This document shows, piece by piece, positions 47,801-58,045 of a DNA stretch of 64,000 nt. Source of the stretch: Cinnamomum chago (Eukaryota > Streptophyta > Magnoliopsida > Laurales > Lauraceae); contig CP142451.1 in NCBI GenBank assembly GCA_038049695.1, forward strand, positions 125,151,501 through 125,215,500, in the 5' to 3' direction. A program made the translations under genes and the position numbers. Positions within the stretch are counted from its first letter, which is position 1. Every line of letters begins with the position of its first letter. The notes beneath the pieces were generated by a model that made no database searches, was not told where the DNA came from, and worked only from the letters and a program-made list of their open reading frames with translations.

Positions 47801-50800
47801 CTTGATTAAAGGTTAGTCTCTTTATACTTGATCAGATTTTCTTTCCTCTCTTATATGTCAATCAATTATCTTTAATAGATTACATGACAATCATCAATCA
47901 TCATTAATTGATTACATATCAATCAACTACCTCGCTAGATTTAAGAGATCTTATTTAGGAATTTTCTAAACAAAGAATCTAGATATAGGGAACTTTTATT
48001 GGAAATTTACATACTAAAGAAAGTGCGCATTATTGGTCCAATGGGCTAGCCATCCATGGGTTAGCCCAATGGATCAGACCCCTTGGACTTCGCCCATTGT
48101 CTAGCTCGCTATGGTTAGCCCACTAGAAATTAGGTCTAATGGGTTGGCTGGTTGCGGGCCTATTTATTTGGGGCTCCTTCTTATGACTCTTAGGTCTATG
48201 ATGCACATGCTGCATCAATACTTGTGGTTATGATGTAAACGATATTTAATCATTAAAAAAAAAAAAACTTGGACACGGTTAAGTTGATCAGATATAAGCA
48301 ATATTAGCATATTGGTCGGTGACAAGAAAATAAAATTTCAGGGCTTTTAATCAACAAAGATTTTGAAAAACTAGCATGCAGGGGTGCACATGGGTGGTTC
48401 GGATCGATCTAGAGGGAAAACCATCAGCCAAACCGAACCCATTGGTTTTCTATTTTCCCAAATCTAACTGAACTGCCCATGTGCTCAAACCGAACCGAAC
48501 CAAAAGGAAACGGTTCGGTTACAGTTTTTTTGTTTTATTTTATTTTATTTTTTTTCACAAAAAAAGGCAGTTCAATTGGTAAGAGGCGTTGGACTTCAAG
48601 CAACAGAGTGAGGATTCGAGTCTTCTTCAAGTAATTTTTCATATTCCTTTATGTATTTTATAAAAGTTATTTATTTATATAATTGGTTCGGTTCGGTTTG
48701 AGTGGTTTAACCGCACCTTCAAACCAAAAACCGAACCAAACCTAACGGTTTGAAGGAAATTCGAACCGATCTACTACAAAACCGATCCGAACTACCCAGA
48801 GCGGTTTAGCGGTTTTTTTGTGCACCCCTGCTGGCGTGCTAGAATGTTGTTAGGAACAAAGTAAATCACATGGAATGGAGGTCATCTCACATGATGGGTG
48901 AACTTTGTTGTAGACAAGCAACTGGTGGAAAAGCTAGAGCCCCGCTGGCAATGGAGAGTTATTTACGTATGGTGAAATTAACAATTACCATTTTTTCAAT
49001 CCAATGGCTTTGAATTTTGAAGAGGACAAATGAGACTAAGGTGTTTGGTAACAATTACCATTTTTAAGTGGCTTTCAAGGGAAAAAAAAAATATGACATG
49101 TCTAGTGATCAAGGGTGACTCAAAAAATGCAATTAAATGGGCAAAGAAGAAAGGAAGGGAACAATTGAGATTAATAGCTCAAATACATTAAGAAAGATAT
49201 GGGATTGAAGTTAGATTGACAATTGAAACACGCTTACTAAGGCTAGACAATTTTGGGGATAATACTTCTCTTAGAATGTATAGTTTTGTCTTCACTAATT
49301 TCTTGGACGTTTAGTCTTAAACAAATCACCTTCACTAATAAAAATAATCACCTTGCAGGATATGCAAATTGAAAGCACCCCTCAAATAGCACTTCAAAAA
49401 CCCTCTACTTGCAGGTTCAAAAGTATAACATGTACAGTGGCATGGGTGGGTTCATGGGTTCATCCCTGGTTGCAAGTCTCATTGTGGACCCATAGGCAAA
49501 TGTTGGCCAGGTGGTTTTTGAGCCAAGCAAGAGTTCACAAGTTGCAACTCAAATGAGGCAGACGTGCAAACACTCCTGGTTGGTACAGTGGAGCTCCATC
49601 ATTGCTTCCTAGGTCCTGCCATAGTAGGGAGACAATCTTAGGAATATTATTATACAATTTTTTTGGGATATATTTAAGGATTGGTAAGTGCCCGTCTAAT
49701 TCGAGTTCTCAGCCAGAAAACTGAATATGGAGATCAGTACTCTGGTCCTCTAGCTGCGGTAGAGATCTTGGCCATGGAAGAGGTCATCATTGACTTTCTT
49801 TGATATTAAGGAATAGCTTTCCCTGTAATTTCTAAATTTAAATTCTATTTTCAGTCTGAAGATGTATACATGTTGCTGTTTTCTGAATGAAAAATGTAAA
49901 AAGCTTTCCGAAAGCTACACGATGAAAGAATATTGAGAAAAATAAAGATCCAGACTCCACAGTAACTCTGGACCCTCTTCATGTCTAGAACTGTAACAAA
50001 TATTTGCAATATTTTGAAAATACCGTGCTAATATCAATATATACCTGAAACAGTATTTCGCAATAAATATTGGGATAGTGTGGACACATCACCAGAAAAT
50101 GAAAATATCACGAGAAAATCATAATGGGAAAAGGGAAAAAGGAAAAATCTTCAAAATATTTCAAATAGTATCTAACCTTGTTTCATATTTTTATTTTTAA
50201 TTATTAAAAAATAACTTATTTTCTGTAGCATTTTCCCAATAATATCCCAAGAAGAACCTCAAATTTGAAAATACCCAAATGCTCCCAAAACAAAAATTTA
50301 CCATGTATGATAGTTGTGAGTTGTGGCGCTGGTGTCTAAGCAACAGTCAAAGCGAGAAATATGAATGAGGAGGAAACCAAAGGTATAAGTATGGTTAAAG
50401 AAATAAATTAAGTATTTCACCTTATATAGGAAGTAACTCAATGCTCTTACCCTTCTATTGGTGTAACTTAGACGAGGGGATATTTCAATATGCCTATTGG
50501 ACCTGTATCCAAATGATAAGATACAGGTACTATGTTGGATGCAGCACATAAACTTGCACGGGTAAAGTTTTTTAGTGTATCCTCTACTTTGCTAGCCCAT
50601 TATTTCATAAAGTTATGTTAGTTTTTTTATTCCACTATGAAAATAATGTTGCTAAGGATTGTAAATAGTGACACTTTCGTTAATGCAGAAATGTACTGAA
50701 GATTAAAAGTAACGCTTAGTGCAAAAATCATAATACAAAATTTGAAATTTCTTTTTACAAAAATAATATGATATCTATACAAGTGTCTTGAATTTTTAGT

Positions 50801-52376
50801 GCTGAATCAACGTATTTGAAACCTCAGGTGGTCATCTCATCTCGGCTTACATTAGATAAGCTGCCTATGTCCTAGGTGTTACTTGACCAGCGCTTGCATA
50901 CAGTAACTATGCTTACAAAACCATAAACTCCCCCCACCACATGACAACATAAAATAACAACATAAATACATTAGATATCATTGTATTGATCAAGAACAAG
51001 ATAGAGCTTGCTTATAGAAGATCTCGTGCTAGAAGAATTGATCCAAATATACTTCCATCAGAGAAGATTAGCAAGTAACATTATGGATCGCATAAATAGA
51101 TACTAAATATAGAGATTAATAAATAAATCTTCATGAGAAACATAGGAAATATAACTGCGCACTGGACCATTTTATCTTAATGACAGAAGGTACTATCAAA
51201 GAGGTTATGAAAGAAAGCTCACTGTGCTGTTCTCCTCAACAGATGATTCCTTCAACATCTTTGACCATTGAAACTGTGATGGGCTGATCTCCGAGAAAGC
51301 ACGGGCAAAATAATCTGAAAAACGCATCAGCTGTAGAAAATGAAACTCTTCATATGCCTTCTGCAGTACACCAAAGTCAAATAAACAAAAATTACATGCA
51401 TGTTAACACTCTTGTGAGAAAATCAAGAATGCAAGGTTCTATCCTGCTAATACTTCCAACAACAAATATTCAGCAAAATCGTTTCTTGATAGATATAAAA
51501 AACCAAAGAGCAAAATCGCTGCCTTTGTGTGCAGAGGATCGCTCATGTAACATTCCAAGGTTATTTCAAATTTGAACAGATGAACAGATATTGCAATGGA
51601 AAAGCCGATACAAAAGCGCCCTAATTCACAATAAAGACCCTTCTTTCAGCACAGAATGCATCATATGAAATACAGGAAGATCTCAACACATCAATCCATG
51701 CATATCTAATTAAAAAGAAGAAACAATTCACGATTCTTTCGGCAATGCATGCATCTGGATATATCAAAAACCAAAGAAACAAACATCTCCAACACATGCA
51801 TCTCGAATACATCCAATCGCAGAGTAAGATTTCAAGGAATTAATCTAAGCAAATCTAACTACAAAGGGGAAAGAACATAGAACATACGGTTGTGTCTGCA
51901 AGGAATGCCGCCAGAGCAGAGGCGTCGATCTCTTTGGCCGCGTTGGAGATGGTGATTTTCTTCTTAGGTTTCTTCTCCTTCGGCTTCTTCGCTTCCACCT
52001 TATTCTCCGCTCCTCTGGAGACTTCACCATCATTATCTCCGCCAGCGTCCGACGAGGAGCCGGCAGCGCCGGAGGTGGAGGGTTTGGACTTGGACACGGT
52101 CTCCGCCACAGCCTTCTGAGACTCCTGGAGGTTGCGGAGGTGGATCTGCTCCTCGGCCCGCTGCTCGGGAGGCAGGAAAACGTTGGAACTGTCGGAAAAA
52201 GCTTCCGAACTGGATTTTTCCGGATCGAGAACCGGAGATGGCTTGGACGGCTGAGATTTTCTGCGGCGCTTGGCGTAGGTGACCGTCTGCCATCCTTGGT
52301 GGCCGTTGGTGCTGCTACTGGTTTTTCCGTCTTCTTCGTGCACGGCGGATTCGGAAGATGGCTTTTCTTCTTCCAT
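41822..52376 (-). CDS. TMEM214-like ER membrane protein, nine exons
   Basis: Exons: 52376-51888, 51360-51223, 45503-45315, 44226-44089, 44009-43888, 43800-43668, 43564-43334, 43227-43093, 42064-41822; all GT-AG, in phase, 605 residues. It is the plant counterpart of TMEM214 (DUF2359; Arabidopsis At1g23170/At1g70770). The N-terminal 160 residues are charged and low-complexity, with a basic KPKEKKPKKK stretch, then ISNAAKEIDASALAAFLADTT. The conserved helical body includes MPLCYISEPVYKTSIEW, YQGQDKIPLYVWVISQ, NPQLRDLVLQLVERI and NADCYKQW. One hydrophobic segment (SGVIVLTLAIATGAILL) near residues 560-580 fits a C-terminal membrane anchor. Animal TMEM214 acts at the ER, for example in stress-induced caspase activation; the plant role is not established. 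Intron 2 is 5.7 kb and repeat-rich. An in-frame Met at 52538 is possible but lies in leader-like sequence. Confidence 0.93.
42203..42574. mobile_element. Foldback element with purine/pyrimidine arms, in intron 8 of the TMEM214-like gene
   Basis: The 34-bp ends start CTATTGGCACCGCAGTTT and, reverse-complemented, CTATTGGCACTGCGGTTT. Next on both sides come an A/T run and CTAAACTAC (complement GTAGTTTAG), then a long pyrimidine-rich left half and purine-rich right half that pair (42300-42490), with G and C homopolymers. No gene. It lies about 140 bases from the acceptor of the last exon. It shares the GGTAGTTTAGAAAT module with 52521-53212. Confidence 0.78.
44547..44643. repeat. 57-bp tandem duplication in an intron
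   Basis: CATTAATAAAATTATTAACTT and CATTAATAAAATTATTAGATT, both followed by TCCAAATAAAAT, occur 57 bases apart within intron 3 of the TMEM214-like gene. Confidence 0.7.
46141..46417. repeat. 139-bp direct tandem duplication
   Basis: The unit from AGATCTTCTCATA (46141) recurs at 46280. Shared blocks include AATGTTCCATGTGAA, CCAAGGTTGTCAAGCCAGG and GCCTTAATTGGCATAG. It lies in intron 2 of the TMEM214-like gene; the copies differ at several bases, so it is not very recent. Confidence 0.85.
46939..47523. mobile_element. Compound foldback element with two internal hairpins
   Basis: The outer ends TTTGGCCAACATA and the complement TATGTTGGCCAAA enclose arms sharing GAACAGTTCAGATAGTGATTT and GTTGAGTCTGGATCCCC. 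Inside are two tandem copies (about 47036-47213 and 47235-47429), each itself an inverted repeat from GTTTCAACGAAAC through GCGCCACCTATACAAAA and back. It is 585 bp, non-coding, in intron 2 of the TMEM214-like gene. No clean target duplication was found. Confidence 0.8.
47621..48000. repeat. About 200-bp tandem duplication
   Basis: TTATACTTGATAGGATTTAC (47621) and TTATACTTGATCAGATTTTC (47822) start two copies sharing TCAATCAATTATCTT, GATTACATGACAATCATCAA and AGATTTAAG-TCTTATTTAGGAA. It lies immediately beyond the compound foldback in intron 2 of the TMEM214-like gene. Confidence 0.75.
48379..48840. mobile_element. hAT-like non-autonomous element with internal tRNA-like module
   Basis: The ends CAGGGGTGCACATGGG and, reverse-complemented, CAGGGGTGCACAAAAA, with CGGTTCGGTT-rich subterminal repeats in inverted arrangement, mark a hAT-type element. 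The flanking 8-mers CTAGCATG (48371-48378) and CTGGCGTG (48841-48848) agree at six of eight positions. Inside, on the plus strand at about 48568-48640, lies a tRNA-like pair: TTCAATTGGTAAGAGG and GGATTCGAGTC. It lies in intron 2 of the TMEM214-like gene. Confidence 0.7.
48849..51222. other. 5' half of intron 2 of the TMEM214-like gene, no gene
   Basis: AT-rich sequence between the hAT element and exon 2. No coding segment that would add to the TMEM214-like protein was found, and exons 2 and 3 join in phase with the family length, so no hidden exon is needed. Confidence 0.5.
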
Positions 52377-52520
52377 GAGGTCTCGAAATCGAATCGATTC
52401 GATGGAGATTGGGGTTCTTTTTTCTCTCTTTCTTTCTTCTCTCTCGTCTGTTCTCTTCTTCTCGGAGAGGGAGAGGGTGAGGAGGGAAAAACCGCGCAGA
52501 GACGAGGGGGTTTGATTTAT
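52377..52520 (-). promoter_or_regulatory. Short 5' leader of the TMEM214-like gene
   Basis: Only 144 bases separate the chosen start codon from the foldback element at 52521. This stretch is GA/CT-rich (GAGAGAAGAAAGAAAGAG on the minus strand), typical of a plant leader. An in-frame ORF extends into the element, but its N-terminal extension looks non-conserved. Confidence 0.4.
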
Positions 52521-53212
52521 TAGAGTCGATGCGGACACACTACAAAGGACTCTCTATACACTGTATTTAAATTAAAAAAACACAAAATTAAAAAAAAATT
52601 AAACTACCCTCGTCCTCTCCTTCCCTCTCTCTCTCCCTTCTCAAGTTGGACAAGCAAATGGAGAAAAATCAAATGCTTTGGATGTAAAAAAAAAAAAAAA
52701 ATTACCATTGAAATCGGCAAATCTGATTCGTTTGGCGACACAGGGCCGAACAAACTCGATTTGTTTGGCCCTGTGTAGCCGAACAAACTCGATTTGTTCG
52801 GCCCTGTGTCGCCGAACGAATCAGATTCGCTGATTTCAATGGCAATTTTTTTTTCCTCCATTTGCTTGTCCACCGTGAGAGGGAGAGAGGAAGGGGAGAG
52901 GGTGACCGGGCGGCGGTCGGCGACGAGCGGAGAGAGGGAAATAGAGAGGGAGAAGGAGAGTGGGCGGGTCGCAGGCGACGACGAGCAGGGAGAGGGAAAG
53001 AGAGGGAAATAGAGAGGAAGATGGAGAGGGAGAGGGAGAGGGAGAGGAGAGGAAGAGTGAGAGGGTGGGCGGGTTGGTGGGTGGTGGACAACGAGGAGAA
53101 GGGAGAGAGGGAAGGAGAGGGGAGGGTAGTTTAGAAATTTTTTTATTTTGTTTTTTTGGTTTTTAAATGCAGTGTGTAGAGAGTCATTTGTAGTGTGCAG
53201 ATAGTTATTCTC
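52521..53212. mobile_element. Foldback element with purine/pyrimidine arms and 9-bp target duplication, upstream of the TMEM214-like gene
   Basis: TTGATTTAT occurs exactly at both edges (52512-52520 and 53213-53221). Inside are ACACTACAAAGGACTCTCTA and the matching ACACTACAAATGACTCTCTA (reverse-complemented right side), then A/T runs, AAACTACCCTC and its complement GAGGGTAGTTTAG, a long purine-rich right arm (52870-53130), and a near-perfect central hairpin (about 52705-52855) with CGAACAAACTCGATTTG and GCCCTGTGTCG blocks. The 9-bp duplication suits a Mutator-type origin. The long open frames across it are composition artefacts. Confidence 0.8.
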
Positions 53213-53221
53213 TTGATTTAT

Positions 53222-56200
53222 AAAGGAAAACTCAAGCAATGCTCGCGGCGTTGTTGCTTGAGTTTGCAATGATCACGACCGTTGATTTGGTGTCCCAGTT
53301 CGAGTAAAAAACTTCCATGTTGTGTAGTATTTTGCGGAGTTTTTGTCGTAGTGCTCCGAGTGGATGAGTCCGGATCATCTTGTTCCTGGAAAAAAATCCA
53401 GACCAATTTATCTTCAATTCCAAATAATTGTCCATTTTTTTTTTATAACACACAAGGCTCTATCTCTTTCGGCCGGAATAATCTCTACGGCTTGGGAGAG
53501 AAAGCCGGAAATCTTTTGTAGCCTTTGATAGTATAGTTTTGAAACCGCAACCTCCAAAAGTACAAACCGTGATCCTAAGCCAATTGAACTACCTTTAGGA
53601 ATTACCAATTTATCTTATATTTATTTTTAAAGTCCTCCTTTTATCTTCTAAGCTCTAAGCCACGTTATAAGAATAAATAAATAGATAGAATTTCAAATAA
53701 TGCCTTAATTTTTTTATCTTGTTTCAAAAAAGGACACAAGTTTCAGTATTTTTCAAATTATGACCTACGTTTTAGGTAAGTTTTCAATTAAGGTTATATT
53801 ACATTCTCTAATTGTTCGAAAGAAACTTCAAGGAGGATTGAACGTATCATTCCAACATATCAATAGGTCGGCCAACGAGGAACCAAAGGGGGAGTCTGGA
53901 AAACTATTCTGACACTTGATTTTTAATGGCTTTTGTACTTCATTTTTTGGGCTTGTTGGTGCAAAATTGCTTGGATTGTGCCTTTGTTTTATGAGATTTT
54001 AGAGACTTTTCGGCAATTATTTCCTTTTCATTTGGGGGAATTAGCTCCTGTCCTTTTATTTTCTATTTGCTCTCCCATTTTTTGGATTTTTTGTATATAA
54101 TATATCCCTCTTATACTGTACAGTTTCTTTCTGGCAATGAAATTCAGTCACCATTTTTAAAAAAATAAATAAATCCAGCTTGGAAACCTTGATTTATTCG
54201 CACGTGTACTTAGAAAGTGGTGGACAGTTTCCAGATCCAAATCTCTTTCTCTCCTTCAGCCTTAAAAGATGATAAACATTCCCATTTTAACACCTTCATG
54301 GGATCAAAAAAAAAAAGGACAATTATTTTGATATATCATCTACAAAATTAGCCAAGATCATGTTCACCATATCTCATTTTAGATAGGGTTGGTTTTGAAT
54401 GTCCATATAACCTACATTTTAGCTAAACACAGTTTACTAGGTCCCACCTGACAAATGGCACTGATGAGGAGTGCACAGGATCAAGATGCAGGAGAAAATG
54501 GTCCCACAATGCTAATTGAGGTTCTATCTTATTCTAATCCCAATAGCACTTTAATGATAATCAGGACTGACAAGATATGAAGTTACCACCTCTCTCTCCC
54601 CATTCAATAAACCCATTCAATGGTCATAATTGTTGGATATCAACCCCATCAATGATCATAATTGCAGGAGGGAGGTAGGATGAATGAACTCCTAATCAGC
54701 CCTCAGGTCAAAATAGTGCACCCGAATCCACGCTGATGATGGGGCTTGTTTCATGGCATCATGCACAATGGGAAATAGTGGCACAATTGCAAAAAATTGC
54801 AAAGTGGATCCAGTTTGAAATCTGAATCAGAAACATCTGCACTTGTGCCCAATCTCAGTCTAATTAAGATCAAGAATCTCGGTTTGCGTGCATGCAACCT
54901 CAAAAATAGTTTTTTTTCCTATGCATTCAACCAACCAATGGTTAAGATCTATCCACATTTACAGATGGCAATATTTCAGAACCTATTACAGAAACTCACA
55001 CATAATTCTCTCATAATTACACACTTTTATTCCATAGTATTCTAAAGCACTCCACACATCTCTATATATTTCCGTAATGTATGAGACTAGGTGTGTTTGC
55101 ATCGATCAAATGGCCTTTTGATCAAAATGGTATTTTCATTGTTCAGCTTTTGTGTTGGCTTGGATTTTCTTTTTCTGCATTTGGGTTTTGCATAAGATGA
55201 GGACTAGGAAGGACTTGTACATATGGTTTTTGAATTGGATTTTGTTTTTATCTGGGTTTTGCAGAGTTTCTGTTATGGAGATAAAATCTTCATTAGCTTG
55301 TGTTTGCAGCAGTGTGAAAATGGGCGCTCAGTGTGACGTGACCAACGTGAGAGATATTGTAGACTGTTTTTTTTTTTTTTTGCCCCACATGGGTCTTTCA
55401 TAGGTATTTTAATGGGAGTGTATTTTAATGGGAGTGAAGAAAACTAGTATTCCAAAATGTCCCAAGATTCTCTGAGATCATGGAATAAGGGTTATAAAAG
55501 TGTGAATAAAATAAGAAATTGGCCAGAGGCCAATAGATTCCCACCAATATCTAAACCCTTCGTATGGACTCATTTTACAACACCCCATGAAGCACAAACC
55601 CACTTTGAAAATCTATGTTTTAGGATAAGATTTGCAGTTAAAATATCTACAATTGGGTTGTTGTATGCAAATGGGTTTTTGTCAGTAATGCTCTAGCTCT
55701 TTGTTTTTTTCTTATTACAAACTTGGATGTATAACTTGCTTGAAAGCTAATGAATTCCATCCTCATTTTCTAAATTTATACAAGAGCAAAGAAGATGGGT
55801 TTTATTTTTTGAAAAAAAAGGAGCATTCCATGGTATCACAAAATAACTTTTTCATAATATATGAAAGTAAATTTGTCAAAAAAAAAAAAAAAAAACGTAA
55901 CAGTAGGCCTTCCATATAAAGTATTTACGCCCTCCATCAATTTTATCGATTTTTTTTCCATAAAATGCTTAATTGGAGATTTTCTATCTCATCTATTGTT
56001 TTATTGACTTGTTTGGAATTCTCTCTGAAAGATTAAAAAATTTTGGATTCTTTCTGATCCTTCACCTAATCCATCCAACCATGTGTCCCACTACTTAGAA
56101 CGATGCCCATGTGACTCTAGGAAACCTTTGGACCTTCACTACTTCTTTTTTTTTTCCTGTTTTTGTTGATGGAAGTGCCCTTCCTATAAATGTAAATATT

Positions 56201-56708
56201 AAGTCACAATCACTTACTCATTCCTAGTCTCAACTGATTTCAGCACACATTAATGCTATCCATGGCATTGTCTACAAAAATACGAATAGGCTTTTACCCA
56301 AACAAGTGAAAAACCAAAAGATAAAAAATAAAAATCTTCAATTATTACAAGCACTGGAATGACCCATGCCAATGTTAAGACAAAAGATTCTTGAGTAAAA
56401 AAAAAACTAGAGATTTTTCTCAACAAGGCACAAAATTCTTTCTTCACAAGAACGAGAAATTTCTACCAAGATTGTTTCTGTGCTACAGCTTCCCACCTGA
56501 ACTCATCACAGCCATCAAAAACACAAAATCTAGTAGTGTTTGTCTTTACAAAACCAAATAATAAGAAATTATAGCATCTAATGTGAACACAATACACAAA
56601 TATACTCTCAGCTCTGGATAATATGCTTCCACAGAAACTCAATGGTAGGTAGGGAACAGAGAAACCCATATCTTGGAGCAAGCCAATGGTTTAAAACAGA
56701 CCCATATA
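53222..56708. other. Intergenic region with one SINE, no gene seen
   Basis: Between the TMEM214-like promoter side and the clathrin-adaptor 3' end. Apart from the SINE at 53415-53603, only AT-rich sequence and homopolymers (55370-55381, 55879-55894) are visible. The frame at 55152-55403 and its neighbours lack motifs. The last few hundred bases should be the adaptor's 3' UTR. Confidence 0.45.
53415..53603 (-). mobile_element. tRNA-derived SINE with 13-bp target duplication
   Basis: On the minus strand, GGTAGTTCAATTGGCTTAGG (box A region) and GGTTTCAAAACTA at the box B position begin a body matching the 40766-40943 SINE (GGCTTTCTCTCCCAAGCCG versus its CCGGCTTCCCTCTGG region) with an A-run near the end. 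The exact 13-mer ACCAATTTATCTT flanks it at 53402-53414 and 53604-53616. An older-looking body with an intact duplication. Confidence 0.82.
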
Positions 56709-57068
56709 TTAAATCAAGCCCGTGGGTCCAAATGGATTGTTCTGATGATGAGGAGGAGGATTCGCCGAAAAGGGCATCATGCCTGCATCACCAAAAGGGT
56801 TTGGTGGTCCCATCATCATCAAATTCTGTTGCTGCTGCAAATTATTGTTTGGATGAAGAAAGGGATTTGATGGCATCATCGACATATGCTGTTGTTGAGC
56901 CATTGCTGCCATTTGAACTGATGGATGGGCCGGTATGTTGTTCGATACAGCAAATGGATCCTGCATCTCAAATGGATTTGGGGGTGCAACTCCATAGGCT
57001 GGCTGGCTTTGTCTGTATGCGGCATCATCATATAAACTGTTAAGTGTGAGACTGTCCAGCCCACCAGC
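56709..57068 (-). CDS. C-terminal exon of an AP180/CALM-type clathrin-assembly protein (partial)
   Basis: Last exon only: acceptor TTTTGTGCAG|GCTGGT at 57068 and stop at 56709, 119 residues. The tail is Gln/Met/Asn-rich with four Asn-Pro-Phe motifs (NPFEMQ, NPFLHP, NPFGDA, NPFGPT) and one DPF (DPFAVSNN), together with SLYDDAAYRQ and VQMAAMAQQQ. These are typical of plant ANTH-domain adaptors such as the At5g57200/At4g25940 group; NPF motifs bind EH-domain proteins and DPF binds the AP-2 ear during endocytosis. The ANTH domain itself must be encoded further right; nothing resembling it is present up to the window end, so the preceding intron would exceed 6.9 kb and contain the LINE. A truncated, non-functional remnant is the alternative. 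Confidence 0.82.
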   Translation of the reverse strand, partial: AGGLDSLTLNSLYDDAAYRQSQPAYGVAPPNPFEMQDPFAVSNNIPAHPSVQMAAMAQQQHMSMMPSNPFLHPNNNLQQQQNLMMMGPPNPFGDAGMMPFSANPPPHHQNNPFGPTGLI

Positions 57069-58019
57069 CTGCACAAAAAAGTAGTGCCGTTATCTTACAG
57101 TAGCAGCAAAAAGTCATACACCAGCATCATAAAGTCGTATCATTTTGTCATCTTTTATATAAAAAATCCATGAGTGATCACTGAGGGATGTGGGAGTAGA
57201 ATGTAGTATAAACCCCAGGAATAGATGGGTCCGTCTAACTTGGTTCAAGTTGGCACGGCCGTGATATCTAACTAAAATAAAAAATATTGTAAGGCTATTA
57301 TCAGAAAAAGGGTCAAAACCACATGTTAAAACACCAGTTCATACCATTTTTGAACAGTTATAATTGGTTTTTTTTTTTTTTTTTTTTTTACTTTTTTCTT
57401 AAACTCAGAATGTTCAGTTTGAACTGAACTGACCAAGGCAGGGCAAGGATTTCAGCCTGCTTGTCCATCAAAATCACTATCATAAAGACTAGTCCGAAGT
57501 GCCAAATTTACTGATAAGTTGCATTTTCACTCATCTTTGGTCATATGATTTAAATAAAACCAAAATCTTAATGATACATTTTTTTTAATGGAGAAAGTAG
57601 TTCAATATAGGTATCTTTTATCTATATACTATTTTCTGGAGTTTTTCACTCTTTATCTGAATTTTGTTACTTAAAATGGGGGAGGGAAGGGAAGATAAAT
57701 TCAATGTATCAATAAGGAAAAAGAAAAGAAAGAAAGAGAAAAAAAGAATATTTTTTAATGCTGGCAAATGAAAAATGCATGATGTCTATGCTCCTGTTGA
57801 ATTTTTTTGTTTAACTGTCAACTGAAGCAGATATGGTTTTCCAAATTATCCAAGCAAAAAGGCCAACGTTCAAAGCATATCTGAAATTAGGAAGAAACAT
57901 AACACGAGAAAATGCATGAAAGAGGAGGCTCCAACTGAACCACACAAATGATAATCTCCTAAACAAAACCAACACTGATGATTTTACTGGATTTTCGCAA
58001 CCAACAAAGGCGGCGTTGG
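57069..58019. other. Probable intron of the clathrin-adaptor gene
   Basis: AT-rich, non-coding, with a T run at 57368-57389. No upstream adaptor exon was found here. The 5' edge of the LINE lies somewhere near the right end; it has no sharp marker. Confidence 0.45.
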
Positions 58020-58045
58020 ATGAAGATGCAGGATAAAGGACTACA

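Noticed and set aside
48568..48640. Possible tRNA gene inside the hAT-like element
   Set aside because: The boxes are tRNA-like but I could not draw a full cloverleaf; it lies inside a transposable element. Reported as a module, not a gene.
45503..51223. Missing exon in the 5.7 kb intron of the TMEM214-like gene
   Set aside because: Exons 2 and 3 join in phase and the junction has the same length as I remember in family members, so no additional exon is required.
52604..53269. Several long frames on both strands across the purine/pyrimidine element
   Set aside because: They translate to Ser/Pro/Leu or Arg/Glu/Gly low-complexity and mirror each other on both strands; the region is a foldback repeat with no stops because of its composition.
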